A DNA stretch of 64,000 bases from Desulfovibrio subterraneus (lineage in GTDB: Bacteria > Desulfobacterota > Desulfovibrionia > Desulfovibrionales > Desulfovibrionaceae): the NCBI RefSeq assembly GCF_013340285.1, contig NZ_BLVO01000016.1, positions 795,021 through 859,020 on the forward strand, written 5' to 3'. Under the pieces are notes generated by a model that was not told the DNA's origin, ran no database searches, and was given only the letters and a program-made list of their open reading frames with translations. Both the position numbers and the translations under genes were made by a program. Shown here in pieces: positions 8,845-21,158 of the stretch. The stretch's first letter is position 1; every line of letters begins with the position of its first letter.

Positions 8845-10050
8845 TTAGCCCTTGAGGACTTCCACGGTAGCCTGAGCGATTTCCAGTTCTTCGTTGGTGG
8901 GGATGATGAGGATATCAACCTTGCCACCCTTGCTGATGGAACGGGCCACACCGCGACGGGTGTTGTTCTCTTCGAGGTCGATGAAGAGGCCGAGGTGTTC
9001 CATGTCCTGACATACGGCGGCGCGCATGTGTTCGTCGTTCTCGCCGATACCGGCGGTGAAGACGACTGCGTCAACTTCGCCCACAACGGCCATGAAGGCA
9101 CCAACGTACTTCTTGATGCGGTAGGACATCATGTCGAAGGCGAGCTGTGCCTTTTCGTTGCCTTCCAGACGCGCGGCGTGAATGTCGCGCATGTCGTTCA
9201 TGCCGCAGATGCCCTTGAGGCCGGACTGCTTGTTCATGACGGTGTCCATTTCAGCAGCGGAGATGCCGGTCTTTTCCATGACGAAGGGTACGATCGCGGG
9301 GTCGATGTCGCCGCAACGGGTGCCCATCATCAGGCCTTCCAGAGGAGTAAGACCCATGGTGGTGTCTACGCACTTGCCGTTCTTGATGGCGCACATGGAG
9401 CAGCCGTTACCAAGGTGGCAGGTGATGATGTTGAGTTCGTCCACGGGCTTGCCGAGGAACTTCGCAGCCTGCTTGGTCACATAGCGGTGGGAAGTGCCGT
9501 GGAAGCCGTAACGGCGAACCTGCAGGTCTTCGTACATGGAGTACGGCAGGGGGTAGAGGAACGCCTTCTGGGGCATGGTCTGGTGGAATTCGGTGTCGAA
9601 TACGCCAACAGAGGGCACGCCGGGGAAGAGTTCTTCTGCCACTTCAATGCCTGCAAGGTTTGCAGGGTTGTGCAGGGGGCCGAGGGGGAAGTATTCGCGG
9701 ATTACGTCCTTGGCCCATTCGTCGATCTTGATGGACTTGGTGATCTTTTCACCGCCGAGCAGAACGCGGTGGCCGATGGCGTAGATCTCGGACTTGTCCT
9801 TGATAACGCCGTCGGTGCTGTCGGTGATAAGGTCAACAACGCGCTTCATGCCGGCTACGTGGTCGGCAAAAGCTTCGTTGAGAGCGATCTTCTTCTCGGC
9901 ATCGGTGTCGGGGTGGGTCTTGTGGGTGAGCTTGCCGACGGGTTCACCGATGCGTTCAACAAGGCCGGAGCACAGGGAGGCTTCGGTCTCCATGTTGATG
10001 AGCTGGTATTTGATGGAAGAAGAGCCGGAGTTAATAACAAGTACGTTCAT
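8845..10050 (-). CDS. ackA: Acetate kinase
   Basis: Converts acetyl phosphate and ADP to acetate and ATP, the substrate-level phosphorylation step of lactate oxidation. The 401-aa product has the usual length. It starts with the family signature NVLVINSGSSSIKYQ, and has HLGNG near residue 208 and the nucleotide-binding FTAGIGEND near residue 323. It follows pta by 23 nt and is co-transcribed with it. A terminator stands just behind it. Confidence 0.97.
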   Translation of the reverse strand: MNVLVINSGSSSIKYQLINMETEASLCSGLVERIGEPVGKLTHKTHPDTDAEKKIALNEAFADHVAGMKRVVDLITDSTDGVIKDKSEIYAIGHRVLLGGEKITKSIKIDEWAKDVIREYFPLGPLHNPANLAGIEVAEELFPGVPSVGVFDTEFHQTMPQKAFLYPLPYSMYEDLQVRRYGFHGTSHRYVTKQAAKFLGKPVDELNIITCHLGNGCSMCAIKNGKCVDTTMGLTPLEGLMMGTRCGDIDPAIVPFVMEKTGISAAEMDTVMNKQSGLKGICGMNDMRDIHAARLEGNEKAQLAFDMMSYRIKKYVGAFMAVVGEVDAVVFTAGIGENDEHMRAAVCQDMEHLGLFIDLEENNTRRGVARSISKGGKVDILIIPTNEELEIAQATVEVLKG

Positions 10051-10073
10051 GGTGGTTTGGTTCCTTGGGGACT

Positions 10074-12188
10074 CTAGACGAGCCCTTTTTCAGCCTGCGC
10101 CTGTATGGCGGTTATGGCTACGGTGTTCACGATATCGGGTACCGTGCAGCCGCGGGAGAGGTCGTTAACGGGCTTGTTAAGACCCTGCAGCACGGGGCCG
10201 ATGGCCACTGCATTCGCCGCACGCTGAACAGCCTTGTAGGTGTTGTTGCCGGTGTTCAGGTCGGGGAAGATGAAGACGGTGGCCTTGCCTGCTACCTCGG
10301 AGTTGGGCAGCTTGGTTGCGGCTACGTCTGCATCGATGGCTGCGTCATACTGGAGTGGGCCTTCCAGCAGCAGCTCGGGGGCACGTTCCTTGGCAATGCG
10401 GGTGGCTTCGATGACCTTTTCAACGTCAGCACCCTTGCCGGAAGAGCCGGTGGAATATGATAGCATGGCTATGCGCGGGTCAACCCCAAAAATGCGTGCC
10501 GTCTCAGAAGAGCTGATGGCAATTTCTGCCAGCTGCTCGGAGGTGGGATTGGGATTCACTGCGCAGTCGCCGAACACCAGCACGCGATCTTTCAGGCACA
10601 TCAGGAACACCGAGGACACGATGGACGCGGTGGGCTTGGTCTTGATGAACTCGAAAGCGGGGCGGATGGTGTGGGCGGTGGTGTTGATGGCACCGGAAAC
10701 CATGCCGTCCGCGTCATCCTGCTTCACCATCATGGTGCCGTAGTAGGTGGGATCGGACATGGCATCGCGGGCCTGTTCCATGCTGATACCCTTCTTCTTG
10801 CGGAACTCGAAGTAGGCTGCGACGTACTTTTCGAAGTTGGGAGACAGCTCGGGCTGGATGATCTGGATGTCGCCGAGGTCAAGGCCCAGTTCGGAGATCT
10901 TCTTGCCGATTTCGTCGGCATTGCCCAGCAGGATGATTTCGGCAACGCCGCGGCGGTCGAGAATTTCGGCTGCGCGCAGGATGCGTTCTTCAGAACCTTC
11001 GGGCAGGACAATACGCATCTTGTTGCGCTTGGCCTTTTCGATCAGGTTGAACTCGAACATCTTGGGGGTGACCTTGGAGGACTTGCGGCCGATGACGCGC
11101 TTGGCGATTTCGGACGTATTCACGAACTTTTCGAACACGCCGAGGGCGGTGTTGATCTTGCGTTCGTTCTCAGGGTCGATCTTGCCGTACAGGTCGTTGA
11201 GGATCTGCGTGGTAAGGTAGGTGTGTTCCTTGACGGAAAGAATCGGTACCGGAACGCCGGTCCAGCCTTCGATAAGGCGGTGTACGTTCGCTGCGGGCTG
11301 CAGACCACCGGTGAGCACGATGCCGGAAATATCGGGGTATGCGTTGGAAAGACGGGTGGCAAGCGTGGCAATGATGATGTCGCTACGGTCACCGGGGGTG
11401 ATGATCAGGCTGCCGGTGTTCACGTAATCGAGGAAGTTGCCGATCTGCATGGCAGCGATGAGGTAGTCGTCCACCAGAGCATCCAGACGGCCGTGGCCGT
11501 ACAAAACCGTGCCCTTGAGCCACTTCTTCACGTCGTTCATGGTGGGCTTGCCCAGAGTGGGCTCTTCCGGAATGACGTAGACGACAAGGGGATTGGTGCA
11601 GCGGGTCTTGCATTCAAGGGAGCCGATGATCTGTTCGGGGTTCACCTTGTCCTGATCCGCACGGTTGATGATGGCGGAAACGATGTCCAGACCCTTTTCT
11701 TCGAGCGAATCAATGGTCAGCTGGGTGGAGCCGATGATTTCATCCGTGCTCTTGCCCTGACCGTTGGAGATCACCACTACGGGGCAGCCAAGGTTCGATG
11801 CGATGTCGGCGTTCAGATCGAACTCGAAAGCAGCGTCCTTGCCCAGAAAGTCGGTGCCTTCGCACAGTACGAAGTCGTACTTGTCGGCAAGCTTCTTGTA
11901 CTTGTTCAGGATGTTGTCGAGAAGGGTGGCGTGCTGACCGTGGTTGATGAGTTCACGGGCTTCGTTCAGCGAGTAGGCGTAGGTATCCTCGTAGGGGATA
12001 TCGAGGCCGAAGTGGGTGAGGATCAGGTTGATGTCATGATCCCGAACGTCACGGTTGGGATTGTTGATGATGGGCCTGAAGAAGGCGACTTTACGGATGT
12101 CTCTGAGCAGTAGCTGCATCATGCCCAGAACAACGGCAGATTTGCCGCTCTTGGACTCCGTGGCTGTTATGTACAGGTTGTTGGACAC
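10074..12188 (-). CDS. pta: Phosphate acetyltransferase, long form
   Basis: Converts acetyl-CoA and phosphate to acetyl phosphate and CoA. The 704-aa length matches the long, three-part form: BioD-like P-loop domain (about 1-200, TATESKSGKSA near residue 7), DRTGG domain (about 215-325, PGDRSD), and the catalytic PTA domain (about 375-700, RIVLPEGSEERILRAA through GCTVPDIVNT). I chose the GTG at 12188 because AAGGAG sits 6-7 nt upstream; an upstream ATG lacks such a site. It is the first gene after an intercistronic terminator and is followed closely by ackA. Confidence 0.96.
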   Translation of the reverse strand: MSNNLYITATESKSGKSAVVLGMMQLLLRDIRKVAFFRPIINNPNRDVRDHDINLILTHFGLDIPYEDTYAYSLNEARELINHGQHATLLDNILNKYKKLADKYDFVLCEGTDFLGKDAAFEFDLNADIASNLGCPVVVISNGQGKSTDEIIGSTQLTIDSLEEKGLDIVSAIINRADQDKVNPEQIIGSLECKTRCTNPLVVYVIPEEPTLGKPTMNDVKKWLKGTVLYGHGRLDALVDDYLIAAMQIGNFLDYVNTGSLIITPGDRSDIIIATLATRLSNAYPDISGIVLTGGLQPAANVHRLIEGWTGVPVPILSVKEHTYLTTQILNDLYGKIDPENERKINTALGVFEKFVNTSEIAKRVIGRKSSKVTPKMFEFNLIEKAKRNKMRIVLPEGSEERILRAAEILDRRGVAEIILLGNADEIGKKISELGLDLGDIQIIQPELSPNFEKYVAAYFEFRKKKGISMEQARDAMSDPTYYGTMMVKQDDADGMVSGAINTTAHTIRPAFEFIKTKPTASIVSSVFLMCLKDRVLVFGDCAVNPNPTSEQLAEIAISSSETARIFGVDPRIAMLSYSTGSSGKGADVEKVIEATRIAKERAPELLLEGPLQYDAAIDADVAATKLPNSEVAGKATVFIFPDLNTGNNTYKAVQRAANAVAIGPVLQGLNKPVNDLSRGCTVPDIVNTVAITAIQAQAEKGLV

Positions 12189-12266
12189 TGTTAGGCTCCT
12201 TGCATATCCAGACACACATAGCCGGACGCGATACCGGCTGAAACGAATCGGGACCCATTCCCGAAA

Positions 12267-12301
12267 CGAAAAAAGCGCCCGCCCCTCACAGGAACGGGCG
12301 C
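12267..12301 (-). terminator. Terminator between the lactate dehydrogenase genes and pta
   Basis: A 7-bp GC-rich stem (GCGCCCG / CGGGCGC, 12275-12301) is followed on the minus strand by six T residues, a textbook intrinsic terminator. It lies inside an otherwise co-directional module, 12 nt past the 12313-13602 stop, so it should reduce or end transcription before pta. Confidence 0.88.
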
Positions 12302-12312
12302 ATTTTTACATA

Positions 12313-13602
12313 CTAGAGCGTTTCCGCGTATATCTCAATGCTATGTTTTACCGAAACACTGTCGTTGTTCTGAGACAGCATGTCGGTAATCTGCATCATG
12401 CACGCGGGGCAGCCCGTGGAGAGCACCTTGGCGCCGGAAGAAACAATGTTCTCGCGCTTGCGCTCACCGATCTTCTTGGACAGATCGTAGTGGTACAGGT
12501 TGAAGGTACCGCCGCAGCCGCAGCAACGATCTGCTTCCGACATTTCCACCAGCTCGTAAGCGGGGTTCATGCGGATGAGGTCGCGGGGCTGTTCGGAAAC
12601 CTTGAGGCTCTTCTTCAGGTGGCAGGAGTCATGGAAGGTGACCTTGGTGCCGCCCTTGGGGGCCTCGGTGGGCTTAACGCCCAGTACGTCAACTACGAAC
12701 TGGTTGATGTCCATGGCCTTCTTGGCGATCTTGGCGATCTTGTCCTGCACATCCTTCGGATACTCGCCCGCAAACTGGGGCCAGAGTTCGTGAATGGTGG
12801 AGATACAGGAGCCGCAGGGGGCCACGATGTAGTCATAGTTGCCGTCGCCGAAGATGTTCACGTTGAACTTGACCATCTTGTCGTAGGCAACGCGGTCACC
12901 GGCAGACAGTGCGGGAATGCCGCAGCATGCCTGAGCGGCGGGCATCCATACGCCTACGCCGTGGTGACGGAAGACCTTCAGGCAGGCTTCGCCGGCCTTG
13001 GTGTACATCTTGTCGGCAACACAGCCGGGGAAGAACAGGACACGCAGACCGGACTTGCCGGCAGGGGTGTCGATGGTTCCGTACTTGCTGTGCAGAGACT
13101 GCTTGGCAAGGGGCGAGAAGTGGCGGTCGCCGATGATGGGCGACAGGAACTTCGAGCAGGAAGAGCCGAGCAGTTCGTTTGCCTGAGAGGTGAACAGGCC
13201 CTGGAACTTGGAACCGAAATCAAGCAGGGCGTTGAACAGCTTGGGGTTGCCCACCATGCCGCGCAGAATGGCCTTCTTGACCGGGGAAAGCCCCATGTAG
13301 GTGTTCACGATGGTGCGACCCTGGAGGAAAATGTCCATGATGCGCACACCGGAAGGACAGTTGGCCGCACAGGAACCGCAGAGCAGACAGCGGTTCAGGC
13401 GTTCCTGAACGCCTTCTGCGTCCTTGATCATTTCGTGGGCCAGGTTTTCCAGCAGGGCGATCTTGCCGCGGGTTACGTCGGCTTCACGCATGGTTTCGGC
13501 GAAGACGGGACAGACAGCCTGACACATGCCGCACTTCATACATGCGGCCATCAGGTCGTCCAGTTCTTCCAGCATTTTTGCGAGTTTGTTCAGATCGGCC
13601 AT
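12313..13602 (-). CDS. Lactate dehydrogenase iron-sulfur subunit (GlcF-like)
   Basis: The electron-transfer partner of the FAD subunit encoded just upstream. The 429-aa protein begins with two [4Fe-4S] motifs (CMKCGMCQAVCP near residue 21 and CLLCGSCAANCP near 72). Two CCG domains follow, the first with ACCGIPALSAG and the second with SCHLKKSL and DRCCGCGGTF. No membrane helix is seen. It starts 3 nt after the preceding stop, so the two are co-translated. The layout matches DVU3028 of D. vulgaris, part of its main lactate dehydrogenase. The same architecture occurs in glycolate oxidase, so the substrate rests on context. Confidence 0.9.
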   Translation of the reverse strand: MADLNKLAKMLEELDDLMAACMKCGMCQAVCPVFAETMREADVTRGKIALLENLAHEMIKDAEGVQERLNRCLLCGSCAANCPSGVRIMDIFLQGRTIVNTYMGLSPVKKAILRGMVGNPKLFNALLDFGSKFQGLFTSQANELLGSSCSKFLSPIIGDRHFSPLAKQSLHSKYGTIDTPAGKSGLRVLFFPGCVADKMYTKAGEACLKVFRHHGVGVWMPAAQACCGIPALSAGDRVAYDKMVKFNVNIFGDGNYDYIVAPCGSCISTIHELWPQFAGEYPKDVQDKIAKIAKKAMDINQFVVDVLGVKPTEAPKGGTKVTFHDSCHLKKSLKVSEQPRDLIRMNPAYELVEMSEADRCCGCGGTFNLYHYDLSKKIGERKRENIVSSGAKVLSTGCPACMMQITDMLSQNNDSVSVKHSIEIYAETL

Positions 13603-13605
13603 GAC

Positions 13606-14994
13606 TTACCTCCCAGCGATGATCTTGCCGGGGTTCAGAATATTCTTCGGGTCGATAGCCTTCTTCATATTCAGGGAGTAGTCGATGGTGGCGCGGGAAG
13701 TTTCCTTCTCCATCCACTTGGACTTTGCCATGCCGATGCCGTGTTCGCCGGACAGGGTGCCCTTCAGGGACAGAGCGGTATCGAAGATTTCGTCGACAGC
13801 CTCTTCCACGCGGTGGAATTCCTTGGTGTCGCGCTTGTCGCACATGATGGTGGGGTGCAGGTTACCGTCGCCGGCGTGGCCGAAGGTACCGATCTGCACG
13901 TTGTGCTTCTTGGCGATGTTGTTGATGGCAGCAACCATGGCCGGAATCTGGGAGCGCGGTACGGTGGCGTCTTCCAGCACGGTGGTGGGACGGGCGCGGG
14001 CAAGGGAGGGCAGCGCGTTGCGGCGTGCTTCCCACAGCTTCAGCTTTTCAGCAGCGTCCTTGGCAACCTGAATGCGGGAAGCGCCGATCTTTTCGAGCAC
14101 CTTCACCACGGTTGCGGCTTCGTCTTCTACCTGTGCGGGGTGGCCGTCCACTTCGATGAGCAGGATGGCGGCAGCTTCAACAGGCAGACCGGCCTTGGTG
14201 TAGTCTTCAATGTAGCGCATGCAGGCCTGGTCGATGAACTCCAGGGTACAGGGCACAACGTGGGAAGCAATGATGCCTGCAACAGCGGCGGATGCCTTGT
14301 TCACGTCGTCGAACACGGCCATCATGGCCTTGGAGGCAGCCGGGGGAGGAGTGAGCTTCAGGATGATTTCGTTGAACACGCCGAGGGTGCCTTCGGAAGC
14401 AGCCATCAGACCGGCAAGGTTGTAGCCGGTAACGCACTTAACGGTGCGGGAGCCGGTCTTTACCAGTTCGCCGTTCACGTCGAAGAAGTCCAGACCCATG
14501 ACATAGTCCTTGGTCACGCCGTACTTCAGACCGCGCAGACCACCGGCGTTTTCAGCCACGTTGCCACCGATGGTGGAAACAGCCTGAGAGCCCGGGTCCG
14601 GGGGGTAGAAGAGGCCACGCTTGGCCACTTCGGCAGCGAACTTGGCGGTAACAACACCGGGCTGCACAACGGCGTACAGGTCTTCTTCATTGATTTCGAG
14701 AATTTTGTTCATCCCGTTGGTCAGGATGACAATGCCGTCGCGCTTGTCCGGAATGGTGCCGCCGGACAGGTTGGTGCCTGCACCGCGGACGGTGATGGGG
14801 TTGTTGTTCTCGTTGCACAGGGCAATGACCTTGCCCAGCTCTTCCGAGTTGGTCGGGCGAACAACCAATGCAGGGACAACAGGTTCAAGAACGGCGGAGT
14901 CGTAAGAGTAAGACTGACGGTCTGCTTCGGCATTGAAGACGTTATCGTCGCCTACGATGGACTTAAATTCTTTTACAAGAGATTCACTGAGCAT
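13606..14994 (-). CDS. FAD-dependent D-lactate dehydrogenase (GlcD-like)
   Basis: Oxidises lactate to pyruvate. The 462-aa protein has an FAD-binding type-4 domain (about 38-215, with RGAGTNLSGGTIP and GGNVAENAGGLRGLKYG) and a C-terminal FAD oxidase domain (about 220-460). The region around IGTFGHAGDGNLHP near residue 377 carries the conserved metal/substrate His residues. GGAGG precedes the ATG. It lies between lactate permease and its Fe-S partner, which supports lactate rather than glycolate as substrate. It resembles DVU3027 in position and size. Confidence 0.92.
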   Translation of the reverse strand: MLSESLVKEFKSIVGDDNVFNAEADRQSYSYDSAVLEPVVPALVVRPTNSEELGKVIALCNENNNPITVRGAGTNLSGGTIPDKRDGIVILTNGMNKILEINEEDLYAVVQPGVVTAKFAAEVAKRGLFYPPDPGSQAVSTIGGNVAENAGGLRGLKYGVTKDYVMGLDFFDVNGELVKTGSRTVKCVTGYNLAGLMAASEGTLGVFNEIILKLTPPPAASKAMMAVFDDVNKASAAVAGIIASHVVPCTLEFIDQACMRYIEDYTKAGLPVEAAAILLIEVDGHPAQVEDEAATVVKVLEKIGASRIQVAKDAAEKLKLWEARRNALPSLARARPTTVLEDATVPRSQIPAMVAAINNIAKKHNVQIGTFGHAGDGNLHPTIMCDKRDTKEFHRVEEAVDEIFDTALSLKGTLSGEHGIGMAKSKWMEKETSRATIDYSLNMKKAIDPKNILNPGKIIAGR

Positions 14995-15078
14995 GAAGAA
15001 CTGCCTCCAAAGGGCTTGTTGGGGTCTGCCGCCTGCCAGCCTCGGATTCCGGCAACGGGAAGCTGGGGCGGTGAGAAA

Positions 15079-15116
15079 AAACGGAGCAACTTACTTTCAG
15101 GTGAGCCGCTCCGTTT
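15079..15116 (-). terminator. Terminator between lctP and the lactate dehydrogenase genes
   Basis: On the minus strand AAACGGAGC pairs with GCTCCGTTT across a 20-nt loop and runs into TTTTTTCTC. It is the second of two hairpins in the 15000-15196 gap. Confidence 0.75.
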
Positions 15117-15149
15117 ACCTAAAGTCTGAATAGCAAATCCCTTTCAAGC

Positions 15150-15183
15150 GCCGGGAGCGGGTATCGCGCATCCCGCTCCCGGC
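15150..15183 (-). terminator. Strong hairpin right after lctP
   Basis: A perfect 12-bp stem (GCCGGGAGCGGG / CCCGCTCCCGGC) with a 10-nt loop starts 13 nt past the lctP stop. No T-run follows; it may pause polymerase or protect the mRNA 3' end. Confidence 0.6.
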
Positions 15184-15196
15184 AAGTGACGGGGGA

Positions 15197-16888
15197 TTAG
15201 AACAAGGTCGGGAAGAACACGAAGCACATCAGGGAGGCGATGATGCCAACCACTGCGGCGTACAGCAGGAAGGGCCATACGGTGCACTTCAGAATCGTAC
15301 CTTCCATACCGGACAGGCCAACAACGGCGCAGGCTGCCACGATGTTGTGGATACAAATCATGTTACCGGCACCACCGCCGACAACCTGAGCTGCAACGAT
15401 GATCTGACGGGGCAGATCAAGCTGCTGAGCTACGCCCCACTGGAATTCAGCGAAGAGAAGGTTGGATACGGTGTTGGAACCGGTGATGAATGCGCCAAGG
15501 CCACCAACAACGGAGGCGAACATGGGCCATGCGTTACCGACGATGCCGGCAACAGCCTTGGCCAGTTCCAGAGGCATGGAAGCCAGACCGTTGGGGTTGG
15601 TGCCGGAGAGACGGAAGATGGACACCAGTGCAACAGCGAAGAGCAGTGCGATGGTGGGGTTCTTCATCTTGGCAAAGGAAACGCTCCATGCCTGCTTGGC
15701 CTTTTCAGCGCTCATGCCGTGCAGCGGAATGGTCAGCAGGGCTACGAGCATGAAGGGAATGGTGCCGGGCAGGTACAGGAACTGAATGTCGTTGCTGATT
15801 TCAGGATGGCCAAGGAAGCCTGCGGTGAAGGACAGCTTCACACCGGCAAGCAGAGCCTTGAGGCCCAGATCGGGAATACGGGTGATAACAAGGATGGCGC
15901 CGATCAGAACGTAGGGCAGCCAAGCCTTGAACTGGGACATGTGGGACTTGAATTCCTTGGTGTCGCCGCCGGAGATTTCGCCGGTCCAGCTGGGATCCCA
16001 GTTCTTGGAATCGCCGAAGGTCCACTTTTCGGTGGGCATGCAGAAGCCCTTCTTGGCGCCGAAAACGATCACGCCGAGGCCTACGAGACCACCGATGAGG
16101 GACGGGAATTCAGGGCCTACGAGCCATGCGAAGGTGAAGTAGGGAACAACGAAGGAAACAGCTGCGAATATGCAGAACTTCCATGCCTTGAAACCGTCAG
16201 ACCAGCAGCGGTTGGGTCCGAAGTAACGGGTGATGAAGCCCAGCATGAAGATCGGCAGAATGAAGGCCATAACCGTGGAAGATGGTGGCCCAGCCCACTG
16301 GCCGATAACCAGGTTGAACTGTTCGGGAGAAGCGAAGTTCAGGCCGGGTACGCCGGAAGCAACAGCTTCCTTGACCAGGGGATGAACGTACTTCAGGCCC
16401 AGGATGATGGGGGTACCAACTGCGCCGAAAGAAACGGGGAAGGAGTTGAACACGAGGCAGATGATGGCTGCTGCGAGGGGCGGGAAGCCCAGAGAGAGCA
16501 GCAGGGGAGCTGCCAGAGCTGCAGGGGTACCAAAACCTGCTGCACCTTCGATGAACGCCGCAAACATGTAGCCGATGATAATGGCCTGAATGCGGTGGTC
16601 AGCGGAGATCTGCTGCATGCCGTACTGAATGGTTTCCATACCACCGCTGTACTGCAGGGTGTAGAGGATCAGGATGGCGCCGAAAACGATGATGAGAACG
16701 CCCACTGCAGTGATGGCGCCGTGGAAGGACATGGCGGCAATGGTGCCGGCATCAATGCCCCAACCATACATGGCACCGAACACTGCGCATGCCCATGCTA
16801 CGGGCATGGCTTTGGTGGCGGGCCAACGCAGGCCTACCATCAGAATCAGGGCTGCCAGAATGGGCAGCAAAGCAAGCAAAGCCAACAT
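15197..16888 (-). CDS. lctP: L-lactate permease family transporter
   Basis: Imports lactate, probably with protons. The 563-aa length is typical of the LctP family, and the protein is hydrophobic throughout, with about 13 membrane segments. Family signatures include [17 protein letters not shown] near residue 111 and [19 protein letters not shown] near 465. It lies between por and the lactate dehydrogenase genes, the same order as DVU3025-3028. AGAGGAGCG sits upstream of the ATG. Confidence 0.95.
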   Translation of the reverse strand: MLALLALLPILAALILMVGLRWPATKAMPVAWACAVFGAMYGWGIDAGTIAAMSFHGAITAVGVLIIVFGAILILYTLQYSGGMETIQYGMQQISADHRIQAIIIGYMFAAFIEGAAGFGTPAALAAPLLLSLGFPPLAAAIICLVFNSFPVSFGAVGTPIILGLKYVHPLVKEAVASGVPGLNFASPEQFNLVIGQWAGPPSSTVMAFILPIFMLGFITRYFGPNRCWSDGFKAWKFCIFAAVSFVVPYFTFAWLVGPEFPSLIGGLVGLGVIVFGAKKGFCMPTEKWTFGDSKNWDPSWTGEISGGDTKEFKSHMSQFKAWLPYVLIGAILVITRIPDLGLKALLAGVKLSFTAGFLGHPEISNDIQFLYLPGTIPFMLVALLTIPLHGMSAEKAKQAWSVSFAKMKNPTIALLFAVALVSIFRLSGTNPNGLASMPLELAKAVAGIVGNAWPMFASVVGGLGAFITGSNTVSNLLFAEFQWGVAQQLDLPRQIIVAAQVVGGGAGNMICIHNIVAACAVVGLSGMEGTILKCTVWPFLLYAAVVGIIASLMCFVFFPTLF

Positions 16889-16958
16889 AAAACGCTCCTC
16901 TTTGAGGGTTTTTCAGTGACGTCAAACCACCTAAAACGTCACCGCAGGGTTAAGGGGC

Positions 16959-16986
16959 CCGGGGGAGGCTTCCGCTCCTCCCCCGG
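16959..16986 (-). terminator. GC-rich hairpin between por and lctP
   Basis: A perfect 10-bp stem (CCGGGGGAGG / CCTCCCCCGG) with an 8-nt loop lies 29 nt past the por stop. It lacks a good T-run, so partial termination or RNA stabilisation is the likely effect. Confidence 0.6.
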
Positions 16987-17015
16987 ACTCCGGGCTTATC
17001 ACTTAGGGTCGGGCG

Positions 17016-20702
<3,687 letters not shown>

Positions 20703-20820
20703 TCATGCTGTCCCGGTTGCCATTTCCAGGCAGTGATCTTCTATGATCATCAGCATCGGGTGCGAGTTTTTTCCCCGTCTCGCTCCCTGCGGTTGGTTGG
20801 CTGTGAAACCGGTTGTTGCC

Positions 20821-20838
20821 TTAACAAGAACTATGCCA
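20821..20838 (-). promoter_or_regulatory. Candidate sigma-54 promoter of the por-led module
   Basis: On the minus strand TGGCATAGTTCTTGTTAA matches TGGCACG-N4-TTGCA with the invariant GG and correct 10-nt spacing; the -12 GC is GT. It lies about 155 bp upstream of the por start. A sigma-54 activator gene is the next gene upstream. Confidence 0.6.
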
Positions 20839-20921
20839 TAGTGCGCGATATTAGAAAGTTGTATTATTCCCCCGCGTTACCTCCTTTATCAGCGTGCGGC
20901 CTGTGGTGGGGCACACGCGAT

Positions 20922-20939
20922 TGTCTGAAAAAAAAGACA
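20922..20939. promoter_or_regulatory. Palindrome 1, candidate activator site
   Basis: TGTCTGAAAAAAAAGACA: arms TGTCT and AGACA around an A-rich centre, about 92 bp upstream of the -24 element. It shares GTCTGAAAAAA and AGAC with the site at 21026. Confidence 0.55.
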
Positions 20940-21025
20940 GTCGTCCTGATGTAAAGGCACACCCGTTACAACTTAGCCATACAGGGTCTGGGTCTCGCGG
21001 GTGCTCAGCTCCTGGGTAATCCCGG

Positions 21026-21043
21026 AGTCTGAAAAAACAGACT
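21026..21043. promoter_or_regulatory. Palindrome 2, candidate activator site
   Basis: AGTCTGAAAAAACAGACT is a perfect 6-bp inverted repeat with an A6 spacer. Its centre is 104 bp from that of palindrome 1, about ten helical turns, so both would face the same side of the DNA. The surrounding 20667-21158 region (492 bp) has no gene. Confidence 0.6.
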
Positions 21044-21158
21044 AACTATGGGTGAATGGGATTTCATACAGCAAAATGAGCGCACAAACAATAGGGAAAG
21101 AAGCCTCCGATCCAGCACCGGAAGACTTTTGTAAATGCTACACCATAGCTTCGTAAAA

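Noticed and set aside
12055-15129. Open frame of 1024 codons on the plus strand
   Set aside because: It runs antisense across the lactate dehydrogenase genes; composition is His/Gly/Val-rich, as expected for a shadow frame.
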